Shown piece by piece: positions 53,961-62,425 of a stretch of 64,000 nucleotides of DNA. The DNA is from Planctomycetota bacterium (GTDB lineage Bacteria > Planctomycetota > UBA1135 > GCA-002686595). The translations under genes and the position numbers were made by a program. Positions within the stretch are counted from its first letter, which is position 1. Every line of letters starts with the position of its first letter. Below the pieces are notes generated by a model. The model searched no databases and was not told the origin of the DNA. It was given only the letters and a program-made list of their open reading frames with translations. The stretch is from NCBI GenBank assembly GCA_016795205.1, contig JAEUHZ010000024.1, forward strand, positions 124,001-188,000. The letters run 5' to 3'.

Positions 53961-55256
53961 GTGCCGGGAACGCAACCGCGCGAGGTCCTGAAACGCCGGC
54001 CCTGGCGCACGAGCGAGGTCGAGTCCGGGCCGCGACCGGCTTTCGTCAAGCGCTTCCACGATGCGCGCTTCCCGGGCCGGGCAGTGGGCCGCTGGAGGGA
54101 CCGGCGCCGCGCGCGGCGCGAGGCGCGGCGGCTCACGGCGCTCGCCGCGGCCGGGGTGCCGGTTCCGCGCGTGCTGGGCGTGGCGGAAACCGCCGGTGGC
54201 GTCGAGCTGCGGCTCGAGCTCCTGGAGAGCGCGCGGCCGGTCTCCACGGCGCTCGCCGCAGGTCTGGCCGCGGGGCGCGCGATCGAGGGGCCAGGCCTGG
54301 CGCGAGCGCTGGGCACTCTGCTCGCGCGCCTGCACGCGGCGGGCTTCGCACACGGCGACCTGCACGCGGGCAACGCGCTCCTCGACGGCCAGGGACGAGC
54401 CTGGATCGTCGACGCGGCCGCCATCCGGGCCGCGACGCCGGCCCGCGTGGCGCGCGATCTGGTGCGCGCCGCCGCGGCAGCGCGCGAGACGTCCAGCCCA
54501 CGCTTCCGCGCACGCTTCCTGCTGGCCTACCTCGCGGCCGCCGGGGACGCGCGGCGCAGCGAGGCGTCCGCGCTGGCCGAAGCGCTGGAGGCCGCCGGCC
54601 GACTCGAGCGCCGCGCGCGCGTGGCAGCGGAGTCCGACCGCTGGCTGCGCGCCTCGGGTGCGGTCGCCCCTCATCGGGAGCCGGGTCTCGTGCTGTGGTT
54701 CCCCACCACGCTCGGACCCGCCAGCGCGCTGGCCGCGGCGCGCGCGACGTTGGCCGGCGCCGGAAGCTCCGCGTACCGCGTCGTCCATGGCCGGCGCGCG
54801 CGCGGGGCTTGGCTCGCGCAGGCGCGGCTCGTCGAGCACGGGATCCCCGCCGCCCAGCCGCTGGCGTTCGTCGAGCGACCGCGGCGCGTGGCGGTCTTCG
54901 CCCAGCCCCGGGGCGCGCGCGCGCCGCGCGACGGGTCAGCAAGCGACGCGCGCGCGCTCGGCGCGCTGGCTGGCGCGCTGTTCGACCGCGGTCTGTGCCT
55001 CGGCGCCCCGGCGGCCGCGATCGGCGCGGACGGCCGTGCGCACGCGCTCCCGGGGGCGGGCCTGGTCGGCGCGCCGAGCGTCGCGCGGGCGCTGCGACCC
55101 TGGCGCGCGGGCTTTGGAACCGACTGGACGCGCGCACCCGGCTTCGCGGCGGCGTTCGCCACCGCGCAGCGGGGGTCGCGCGTCCAGCGCGAGGCCGTGC
55201 ACGCCGCGCTGGCGCGCGCGATCGAGCTCCATGCCCCTCCCCACCGCCAAGCGTAG
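53961..55256 (+). CDS. WaaP/InaA-type lipopolysaccharide-core kinase-like protein, tandem kinase folds
   Basis: A 431-residue protein. The first ~210 residues are an eukaryotic-kinase-like fold of the Kdo/WaaP family: FVKRF (ATP Lys), HGDLHAGNALLD (catalytic Asp/Asn) and IVDAAAIR in place of DFD. The second half (AYRVVHGRRARGAWLAQARLVEHG, then DRGLCLGA) looks like a second, degenerate kinase-type domain without HGD. It probably phosphorylates LPS-core sugars. It is followed by an LpxL-type gene overlapping by 26 bp. Confidence 0.78.
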   Translation: MPGTQPREVLKRRPWRTSEVESGPRPAFVKRFHDARFPGRAVGRWRDRRRARREARRLTALAAAGVPVPRVLGVAETAGGVELRLELLESARPVSTALAAGLAAGRAIEGPGLARALGTLLARLHAAGFAHGDLHAGNALLDGQGRAWIVDAAAIRAATPARVARDLVRAAAAARETSSPRFRARFLLAYLAAAGDARRSEASALAEALEAAGRLERRARVAAESDRWLRASGAVAPHREPGLVLWFPTTLGPASALAAARATLAGAGSSAYRVVHGRRARGAWLAQARLVEHGIPAAQPLAFVERPRRVAVFAQPRGARAPRDGSASDARALGALAGALFDRGLCLGAPAAAIGADGRAHALPGAGLVGAPSVARALRPWRAGFGTDWTRAPGFAAAFATAQRGSRVQREAVHAALARAIELHAPPHRQA

Positions 55257-56190
55257 GCGTCGCGCGCTGCGCGCGCGCCTGCTCGACGCCCTGACCGGCG
55301 CGGCGCGCGTCGCGCCGCGCGTCGTCGTCGAGGGCGCGCTGTGTGCCTGTGCGCCGCTCGCGCGCTGGACGCGATTCGAGCGCATGACACGCGCGAACCT
55401 CGCGCGGGCCCTCCCGGAGCTCGACCCGGCCGAGCGGCTGCGCATCGCCGGAGCCGTGCGCCGCCACGCCGCGCGACAGTTCGCGAGCTGGCTGCGACTC
55501 GCCTCCAGCGACGCGCCGCGCGGCGCGTGGATCGACGAGCTCGTCGAGGCCGACGCCTCGCTCGAGCTGCTCGGCGCCGCGCTGGCGCGCGGCCGAGGCG
55601 CGATCGTCGCCACGGCGCACCTGGGCGACTGGGAGCTGTGCGCCACGCGCCTCGTCCGGCTGGGATTCCGCGGCGCCGTGGTCGGACTGCGGCGGCCGAA
55701 CGACCCCAGCGCGCTGTGGATCGAGGCCGCGCGCGCACGGCACGGGCTGCGCACCATTCCCCAATCGGCGCCGCCGCGCGAGCTCTTGCACGTGCTCGCG
55801 CGCGGCGAGTGCCTCGGGATCCTGGCCGACCTCGACGCGCGCCGCCTGGACGGGATCGAGTTGCCCTTCCTGGGCCTCCCGGCGCGCACGTTGACGGCTC
55901 CGGCGGCGCTGGCGCGGGCCTCGGGCGCGCCGATCGTGCCGGTGCGCTGCGTGCGGGAACGGTCGGGCCGCTACCGGCTCGCGGCCGAGGCGCCGATCGA
56001 GCTCGACCCGACCCTGCCGCGCGAGCTGGCGCGGCGCGACGCGCTGGCGCGCCTGAACGCCGTCTACGCGCGCTGGATCCGGGCCGCGCCGGAACAGTGG
56101 GCCTGGCACCAGGATCGGTGGCGCCGCCCGGGTGGAACGGCGACCCCGGCAGCTTTACAAAGCCCTGATCAAGGGTTCGCTGCGGACTGA
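55231..56190 (+). CDS. LpxL/HtrB-family lipid A acyltransferase
   Basis: A 319-residue protein with an N-terminal helix region. TAHLGDWELCATRL holds the HX4E/D catalytic His-Glu of lysophospholipid/lipid A acyltransferases. FLGLPARTLTAPAALARASGAPIVPVRCVRE is the second conserved block, and EQWAWHQDRWR the C-terminal W-W-H-x-R/W motif. It transfers a secondary fatty acyl group to lipid A at the inner membrane. ATG 55231 lies inside the end of the kinase gene, which suggests coupling. Confidence 0.88.
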   Translation: MPLPTAKRRRRALRARLLDALTGAARVAPRVVVEGALCACAPLARWTRFERMTRANLARALPELDPAERLRIAGAVRRHAARQFASWLRLASSDAPRGAWIDELVEADASLELLGAALARGRGAIVATAHLGDWELCATRLVRLGFRGAVVGLRRPNDPSALWIEAARARHGLRTIPQSAPPRELLHVLARGECLGILADLDARRLDGIELPFLGLPARTLTAPAALARASGAPIVPVRCVRERSGRYRLAAEAPIELDPTLPRELARRDALARLNAVYARWIRAAPEQWAWHQDRWRRPGGTATPAALQSPDQGFAAD

Positions 56191-56201
56191 CCCGGTCCGC
56201 C

Positions 56202-56207
56202 TAGCGT
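56202..56207 (+). promoter_or_regulatory. Putative -10 (TAGCGT) 8 nt before the phoB-like ATG
   Basis: TANNNT hexamer between the LpxL stop and the response-regulator start. No PHO box recognised. Confidence 0.35.
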
Positions 56208-56215
56208 CCCCCGCC

Positions 56216-56926
56216 ATGAAGAAATCGCGGATCCTCGTGGTCGACGACGAGCCGGACCTGGTCGAGCTCGTCCGCCACCACCTCGCGCGCGAGCACTACG
56301 ACGTGGTCACCGCCGGCGACGGCGAGACCGGGCTCGCCGAGGCGCGCCGCCGCCTGCCGGACCTCGTGGTCCTGGACCTCATGCTCCCGGGGATCGACGG
56401 ACTCGAGGTCTGCCGCCGGCTGCGCTCCGACCCGCGCACGACGCACATCCCGATCGTCATGCTGACCGCCAAGGGAGAGGAGTCCGACGCGGTCATCGGC
56501 CTCGCGCAGGGCGCCGACGACTACGTGCGCAAGCCCTTCGGCATGAAGGAGCTCGTGGCGCGCATCGCGACCCGCCTGCGCGCGGCCGACGCCCGGACGC
56601 CGGCCGGGGACACGCAGAAGGTGGCGCGCTTCGGCGAGCTGGTCATCGACTCGGTGAAGCACGAGGTCCTGCTGGAAGGCAACCCGATCAAGCTGACGGT
56701 CACGGAGTTCAAGCTGCTGCGGCACCTCGTCCTGAACCGCGGACGCGCGTTCACGCGCAACGAGCTCCTGAACGCCGTCCTGGGCCAGGACGCGTACATC
56801 ATCGACCGCAACGTCGACGTGCACGTGGCGACGCTGCGCAAGAAGCTGGGCGAGTACGGCGCGCACATCCTCACGATCCGCGGGCTGGGCTACAAGTTCC
56901 GCGAGACGCCGACGTCGCCCGACTAG
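56216..56926 (+). CDS. phoB: OmpR/PhoB-family response regulator
   Basis: A 236-residue regulator. ILVVDDEPDLV has the acidic pair, VVLDLMLPGIDGLEVC the phospho-accepting Asp, VMLTAKGEESD the Thr, and VRKPFGMKEL the Lys. The C-terminal ~95 residues are a winged helix (LTVTEFKLLRHLVLNRGRAFTRNELL; VDVHVATLRKKLG, the recognition helix region). Adjacent PhoR- and PhoU-like genes make phosphate-regulon control likely. ATG 56216 is chosen over an upstream in-frame ATG (56132) that lies inside the LpxL gene. Confidence 0.93.
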   Translation: MKKSRILVVDDEPDLVELVRHHLAREHYDVVTAGDGETGLAEARRRLPDLVVLDLMLPGIDGLEVCRRLRSDPRTTHIPIVMLTAKGEESDAVIGLAQGADDYVRKPFGMKELVARIATRLRAADARTPAGDTQKVARFGELVIDSVKHEVLLEGNPIKLTVTEFKLLRHLVLNRGRAFTRNELLNAVLGQDAYIIDRNVDVHVATLRKKLGEYGAHILTIRGLGYKFRETPTSPD

Positions 56927-56932
56927 ACGCTC

Positions 56933-58717
56933 TTGAACCTGGACTCCTTCTTCGCGCGGATCTTCCTCTCGCTTTCGGGCCTCGTGGCCGCGGTGGCACT
57001 GGCAGCCGTGATCGTCGCGGGCGCGCTGCTCTCCGCGCAGCAGGTTCGTGCCACGGACGAGCGCCTCGAGGCCCTCACGGAGTCGCTGGCCGCCGAGGCG
57101 GAGCTCGTGCTCCGCGGGGGCGCTCCCGCCGATCCGTTCGGCGAGCGGCTGCGCGCGCTGGGTAGCGCGTCGGGACTGGCGATCACCCTGGCGGACGCCG
57201 ACGGTCTCGTGGTCGCCGGCAGCGGCGCCCCGGCAGCCAGCGGCTCCCGCACCGACGGCCTCGGGCCCGGGCGCCGGCCGGCGCTGGAGACGCAGCTGGC
57301 CGCGTCTGGACGCGAGGTCCGCCAGGTCTGGCGGCCGATCGAGGTCGAGGGCCGGCCGGTCGGCTCCCTGACCGCGTCCGCCGACCTCGCGCAGGTGCGC
57401 GCCGCGCAGGCCGAGCTCCGCGCGGGCCTGGCCTGGTTCGGCGCGGCCGCGGTGGTCCTGGGAGCCGCGGCCTCGTGGTGGATCGCGCGCCAGCTCGCGC
57501 GCCCGTTCCAGGAGCTCGAAGCCGACGCGGCCGAGCTCGCCGCGGGTCGCCTGGACGCCGACGTCCGCTCCGCGGGTCCGGCCGAGCGACGCCGACTGGC
57601 GGACGGACTCAACGCCCTCGCACGCCACCTGCGCGCGCGCCTCGAGGAGATGCGCCGCGCGCGCACCGAGGTCGAGACGGTGCTCTCGAGCATGCAGGAG
57701 GGCGTGGTGGCCGTCGACGCGCGCGAGCGCGTCGTGCTCATGAACCAGGCCGCGGCCCGCCTGCTGGGCGTGGGCACGGCGCTCGAGCCCGGCGATTCGT
57801 TGTGGGAGCGGCTGCGCTTCCCCGAGCTGGAACGCGCGCTGCGCGCCGTGCTGGCTGGAACGCCTGCGTGGCACGGCGACGCCGCCTCCCCCGCGCAGGA
57901 CGGTCGTGTCCTGGGCCTTTCGGTCGCGCGCGTGGCGCACGGGGACGGGCTGGACAAGCCGTTGGCCGGGGCCGTGGCGCTGCTCTCCGACGTCACGGCG
58001 ATCCGCCGCCTGGAGCAGGTGCGCATCGACTTCGTGGCCAACGTGAGCCACGAGCTGCGCACGCCGCTCGCCGCGGTCATGGGGTCGCTCGAAACCCTGG
58101 CCGACCCGGAGCAGGAGCCCGAGACCCGCCAGCGATTCCTGGAGATCGGCAACCGCAACGCCGCCCGGCTCCAGGCCATCGTCTCGGACCTCCTGGACCT
58201 GTCGTCGATCGAGGCCGAGGGCGATCGGATGCCGTTGGAGCCGGTGCGGGCCGACGCGCCGCTGCGCACCGCGGCGGGCGCGCTGGCCGGGGCCGCCGAG
58301 TCCAAGGGCGTGCGGCTCGAGCTGCCGCCCCCGACCCCGGAACCGGCGATCGTGCGCGGCAACGCGCAGCGGCTGGAGCAGGTCTTCACGAACCTGCTCG
58401 AGAACGCCATCAAGTACACGCCCCAGGGCGGGCGCGTCCTGGCCCGCGTCCGGGTCTTGCCGCGCGAGGTCCAGGTCGACGTCGAGGACTCCGGGATGGG
58501 CATCCCGGCCGCGGCGCTGCCGCGCATCTTCGAGCGCTTCTACCGCGTGGACCGTTCGCGCTCGCGCGAGATGGGCGGCACGGGCCTGGGATTGGCGATC
58601 GTGAAGCACGTGGTGCGCGCCCACGGCGGTACCGTGTCGGTCCGGAGCGAGGAGGGCCGCGGCACGACGTTCACGGTCGCGCTGCCGCTGATCCCGGAGA
58701 GCACCAGGAGCGTCTGA
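56933..58717 (+). CDS. phoR: PhoR-type sensor histidine kinase
   Basis: A 594-residue membrane kinase from TTG 56933, 6 bp after phoB. Helices at ~8-34 and ~165-185 bracket a short periplasmic sensor; HAMP (WIARQLARPFQELEADAAELAAG) and PAS (EGVVAVDARERVVLMNQAAARLLG) follow. Then come the H-box (NVSHELRTPLAAVMGSLETL) and ATPase domain (NLLENAIKYTPQGG, DSGMGIP, FERFYRVDRSRSREMGGTGLGLAIVKH). The PAS-containing PhoR layout plus the phoB and phoU neighbours support phosphate sensing. Confidence 0.93.
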   Translation: MNLDSFFARIFLSLSGLVAAVALAAVIVAGALLSAQQVRATDERLEALTESLAAEAELVLRGGAPADPFGERLRALGSASGLAITLADADGLVVAGSGAPAASGSRTDGLGPGRRPALETQLAASGREVRQVWRPIEVEGRPVGSLTASADLAQVRAAQAELRAGLAWFGAAAVVLGAAASWWIARQLARPFQELEADAAELAAGRLDADVRSAGPAERRRLADGLNALARHLRARLEEMRRARTEVETVLSSMQEGVVAVDARERVVLMNQAAARLLGVGTALEPGDSLWERLRFPELERALRAVLAGTPAWHGDAASPAQDGRVLGLSVARVAHGDGLDKPLAGAVALLSDVTAIRRLEQVRIDFVANVSHELRTPLAAVMGSLETLADPEQEPETRQRFLEIGNRNAARLQAIVSDLLDLSSIEAEGDRMPLEPVRADAPLRTAAGALAGAAESKGVRLELPPPTPEPAIVRGNAQRLEQVFTNLLENAIKYTPQGGRVLARVRVLPREVQVDVEDSGMGIPAAALPRIFERFYRVDRSRSREMGGTGLGLAIVKHVVRAHGGTVSVRSEEGRGTTFTVALPLIPESTRSV

Positions 58718-58721
58718 AACC

Positions 58722-59453
58722 ATGTCGAAGCAAACCGAGGAAGAGCTGACCGAGATCACGAAGAAGATCCTGCACATCGGCGGGCTCGTGGAGAGCGCGA
58801 TCGACCGCTCGCTCACGGCGCTCCTGGACCGGGACGCGAAGCTCGCGCGCGAGGTCATCGAGGGCGACAACGTGGTCGACAACCTCGAGAACGAGGTCGA
58901 GGAGAAGTGCCTCGAGGTGCTGGCCATGCGCCAGCCCGTGGCACGCGACCTGCGCTACATCTGCGGGATCATGAAGATCAACTCGGACCTCGAGCGCATG
59001 GCCGATTTGGCTGTGAACATCGCCGAGCGCGCCGAGGTCCTGGCCGACGTGCCGCCGTTGCCGTTCCGCCCCGACGTGTCGCGCATGGCGGCCGTCGCCA
59101 AGCGCATGACGCGCGAGGCCCTCGACGCCCTGATCCGGCGCGACGCGCAGCTCGCGCTGCGCGTGTGGCAGTCCGACGTCGAGGCCGACCGCCTGTACCG
59201 CGAGCTGATCGGCCAGGCGATCCAGTTCATGCGCGAGCACCCGGCGCGCATCGGCGACGTGATGCACTTCGTCGGCGCGCTGCGCAACCTGGAGCGCATC
59301 GCCGATCACGCCACGAACGTGGCCGAGGACGTGATCTTCGTGGTGCAGGGCCGCATCGTGCGGCACCACATGATCGAGTTCTCCGAGCGCTCGGGCGGCT
59401 TCGCCCGCCCAGGCGAGGACACGATCGTGCCCGCGGCGCGCAAGAACGGCTGA
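58722..59453 (+). CDS. phoU: PhoU-family phosphate signalling regulator
   Basis: A 243-residue all-helical protein of two three-helix PhoU bundles. Each has the E/D-x-x-x-D metal-binding helix (VIEGDNVVDNLENEVEEKCLEVL; QSDVEADRLYRELIG) and the R-x-L/M-x-x-I pattern (DLRYICGIMKINSDLERMADLAVNIAERAE; GALRNLERIADHATNVAEDVIF). PhoU links the Pst transporter to PhoR and keeps the regulon off when phosphate is ample. No pst genes are in the window. Confidence 0.95.
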   Translation: MSKQTEEELTEITKKILHIGGLVESAIDRSLTALLDRDAKLAREVIEGDNVVDNLENEVEEKCLEVLAMRQPVARDLRYICGIMKINSDLERMADLAVNIAERAEVLADVPPLPFRPDVSRMAAVAKRMTREALDALIRRDAQLALRVWQSDVEADRLYRELIGQAIQFMREHPARIGDVMHFVGALRNLERIADHATNVAEDVIFVVQGRIVRHHMIEFSERSGGFARPGEDTIVPAARKNG

Positions 59454-59466
59454 TCCGCGGCGACGG

Positions 59467-59490
59467 CGGCCGCCCGCGCCCACGCGGCCG
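59467..59490. terminator. Possible bidirectional terminator hairpin after phoU
   Basis: CGGCCGC (59467-59473), 10-nt loop, GCGGCCG (59484-59490), in the 51-bp gap between convergent phoU and the thioredoxin-like TPR gene. No U-tract. Confidence 0.35.
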
Positions 59491-59504
59491 TGCCGACGCG
59501 CCCT

Positions 59505-62246
59505 TCAGCGACCGGGCCGCGCCACCGGCCGGGCCTCGCCCAGGCGTTCGCGCAAGCGGCGTGCGAGCTCGTGCCAGGTCTCGTCCGGGCCGGCCGGCTC
59601 GCCGAGCAGTTGCGCGGCCTCGATGAGCAGCTTCGCGGCCTCGCCGTCGCGCTCCGTGACCAGCAGGCGCTCGGCGTGCACGCTGCGCGCTTGCGCTTCA
59701 TGGCGCCGGGAGTCCTGGTCGTCGACCACGGCCCGCGCCCGGGCCGCGATCTCGATCGAGAGCTCCAGCCAGCGGTCGCCCTGGGCGCAGGGCTCGCGCA
59801 GCTCGGCGGGCTCGCCGCTGGCGCGCATCGTCTCCGGCACGGGCACGCTGCGCCCCACCCGCCCGTCGGCGCGCAGGCCCTCGCGCAGGCAGGTGTCGGA
59901 CAGCGCGCGCAGCCAGCGGGCCTCGCCGGGCACGGCGCGCGACAACGCGTCGGCGAACGCGACCGGGTTCACGCGGCTCTCCCCGTCCTCCTCGGTCCAC
60001 TCGAGCACGGCGTCCACCAGGTCGAGCCCGTCGCGGTCGAGCCCGTCGCGCGCCTCCCCGCTCTCGGGGCGCTGCGCGAGCGCCCGCACCAGGGCATCGG
60101 CGGCTTCCTGGCGGCGCCCGGCCTGACGGTGAGCGAACCCACGCCCGCGCTCGGCCAGCGCCAGGTAGTGGCCGGCCGAAGCGGAGAAGGCCGGCTCGAG
60201 CTCGACGCTCGCGAGGAAGCGCGCCGTCGCCGCGTCGTAGTCGGCGATGGCGCCGTCCGGACGGCCCGCTCGCCGTGCCCACTCGGCCCGCAGGTACCAG
60301 GCGTAGCCGGCGTACCAGCGATTCACCGCCGACTCGGGGTCGAGCGCGGCGAGCCAATCGGCCGTCGCGCACAGGACGTCGGGCCGCCCGGCCGCACCGC
60401 ACAGGTCGCGCAGCAGGTCGCGCAGCGCATTCGAGGCCGGGAAACGCTCCAGGCCGGCGCGCGTGGTCGCCAGCGCCTGTCGGGCGAGCCCGTGCGCGCG
60501 CAGGAAGGTGGCCAGGCTCTGCACGTCGACGTCGCTGGCGCGCGGGCTGGCGACCGCCGCGCCCAGCGCGCGTGCTCCGCGCGCGACGCTCGCGGCGTGC
60601 AGCGCGGGATCCGCGCCGAGCTGTGCCGCGCGCCGCCCTTCGGCGTCGCCGATCCAGCGCAGGGCCTCGTGCGCGACCTCGTCGAACGCGATCGCGGCGG
60701 CCCGCGCGACCTCGGCGCGCCCGGTTGCTGCCCCGCTCCCCCACGCGGCGTGGCGTTCCAGGGCAGCGCGCGCGGCCTCGGCCAGCACCGCGCGCCCGGC
60801 TGCGCGAGCCAGCACCTCGCCACCGATGCGCGCCTGCTCGTCGAACTTCGTCAGGTAGTGCGCCGTGCGCGCCCGGTCGAGCGCCAGCAGCTCGTCGGCG
60901 GGCCGCGCCAGGGCCGCGCGGCCCAGCCACAGCTCGGCGTCCTGGAGCAGGAGGCCGATCCCCGGCCCCGAGACCGAGAGCCGCGCCAGCGCCAGGCGCA
61001 GCGCCGCGCGCCCGAAGCGCGCGGCCGCGTCGGGATCGCCCTCGGCAGCGGCCAGCGCGTCCTCCGCGACCGCCAGGTCCACGACGAGCTCGTCGAGCGT
61101 GCGCGCGGCCTGCGCCGGGATCTGGCTGCTTGGGAGCGGGGCGCTCGCGAGCTCTGAGCCCAGGCGCACGAGGTCCTCGACGTCGACCGGCCCGCCCTCC
61201 GCCGCGAGCGCCGCCGCGACCTGCGCGCGGACGTCGGGCGCGAGCGCCGCGAGGGCGACCGCGCGGTCCGCTTCCGGCGCGGCGGCCGCCAGCGCCACGA
61301 GCAGGCTGCGCGGCTCCGGTTCGTCCCCGGCGAGCCGCGCCAGGAGCGCGAGCAACCGCCGATCCAGCCCCAAGGAGTACGCGCCGGGGTGGCGGCCGGC
61401 GCCGACGAGCACGCCGCGCAGCGCGCGCGCGAGCTCGCGCGCGAACCCGCGCTCGAGCGCGGCCGCGGCGACCTCGTCCGCGAGCCCCGGCTCCCAGCGC
61501 TCGCGCTGCAGGATCCACAGCAGCGCGTCGACGGACCCCGCGTCCCCGCGCGCGCGGATCGCACGCACGTGATCGAGCGCAGCGCCAGGGGCCGCAAGCG
61601 CTTCGTCCGCGAACAGCGGAGCGCGACGCACGAGCGCCTCGAACAACGAGCGGTGCCAGGAGTGCCGCCGCCCGGCGAGGACCGCGCGCGCCTCGTCCGG
61701 CGAGCGCGGCGCGGGGAGGCGCGGACCCTGCGGGTCGAAGGGCGGCGCCGACGCGGCCGCAGCGGCCAACGCCGCGTCGAGCTCGCGCAAGTCGAACAGC
61801 AAGAACAGATCGAAGGCGCGCGTGCCGTCGGGCAGGATCAGGGCGTGCCGCGGCGAGACGCGCTCGCCGCCCAGGTAGGCGTCGTACAGCTCGGGCTCGA
61901 GCCGCACGTGCTCGCCGCAGGTCACGACGCCCAGGCGCGGGCACTCGATGCGCCGGCCGTCGACGTCGTGGTCGAGCGGCACGTGGCGGAAGGGGTGCCC
62001 CACGACGCACACGAAGCGGCGCGTCCAGGCCACGAACTGCGGATCGCGGTAGCGCTCGGTGACGATGCGATCCGAGGCCGATTCACCGTCCAGGTTGATC
62101 GCGACCAGGATCGGCCGCCCCTCGTCCGCCGCGATCGCGCGCGCATCGGCCAGGCTGCGCTGCCACAGGATCTGGTCCTCGAGGAGCACGGGCGCGTCCG
62201 TTTGCGCGGCCAGGGCCAGGAGTGGAGCGAAGAAGAGGCTCGTCAT
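59505..62246 (-). CDS. Secreted thioredoxin-like protein without CxxC, fused to helical/TPR repeats
   Basis: A 913-residue protein with signal MTSLFFAPLLALAAQ. Residues ~25-130 resemble a thioredoxin-like DUF255-type fold (ILWQRSLADARAIAADEGRPILVAINLDG, then FVAWTRRFVCVVGHP), but the active-site CxxC is absent. Two Cys occur later in RRIECPRLGVVTCGEHV. The remaining ~750 residues are Ala-rich helical repeats turning into TPR-like units near the C-terminus (YAWYLRAEWARRAGRPDGAIADYDAATARFLASVELEP). A periplasmic scaffold is more likely than an oxidoreductase. Confidence 0.75.
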   Translation of the reverse strand: MTSLFFAPLLALAAQTDAPVLLEDQILWQRSLADARAIAADEGRPILVAINLDGESASDRIVTERYRDPQFVAWTRRFVCVVGHPFRHVPLDHDVDGRRIECPRLGVVTCGEHVRLEPELYDAYLGGERVSPRHALILPDGTRAFDLFLLFDLRELDAALAAAAASAPPFDPQGPRLPAPRSPDEARAVLAGRRHSWHRSLFEALVRRAPLFADEALAAPGAALDHVRAIRARGDAGSVDALLWILQRERWEPGLADEVAAAALERGFARELARALRGVLVGAGRHPGAYSLGLDRRLLALLARLAGDEPEPRSLLVALAAAAPEADRAVALAALAPDVRAQVAAALAAEGGPVDVEDLVRLGSELASAPLPSSQIPAQAARTLDELVVDLAVAEDALAAAEGDPDAAARFGRAALRLALARLSVSGPGIGLLLQDAELWLGRAALARPADELLALDRARTAHYLTKFDEQARIGGEVLARAAGRAVLAEAARAALERHAAWGSGAATGRAEVARAAAIAFDEVAHEALRWIGDAEGRRAAQLGADPALHAASVARGARALGAAVASPRASDVDVQSLATFLRAHGLARQALATTRAGLERFPASNALRDLLRDLCGAAGRPDVLCATADWLAALDPESAVNRWYAGYAWYLRAEWARRAGRPDGAIADYDAATARFLASVELEPAFSASAGHYLALAERGRGFAHRQAGRRQEAADALVRALAQRPESGEARDGLDRDGLDLVDAVLEWTEEDGESRVNPVAFADALSRAVPGEARWLRALSDTCLREGLRADGRVGRSVPVPETMRASGEPAELREPCAQGDRWLELSIEIAARARAVVDDQDSRRHEAQARSVHAERLLVTERDGEAAKLLIEAAQLLGEPAGPDETWHELARRLRERLGEARPVARPGR

Positions 62247-62425
62247 GCGGGGATCCAGCGCGGCGCGGCGGCGGGCGCCTTCGTAGCACGCTCCCGCGCG
62301 GCGGTCACCCTCCAGCGCGCCGGCCCCTCCGCCCGTGGATCGCGGCGCCGCCCGACCGCGGCCTGACGGCCACGCGCGTGCTCGTGCGCGTTGAGTCCGG
62401 ACTCCCCCGCCGCCAGGATGCGCCG

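Noticed and set aside
56132-56215. ATG 56132 as start of the PhoB-like regulator
   Set aside because: It lies inside the LpxL gene and adds 28 residues before the canonical receiver start.
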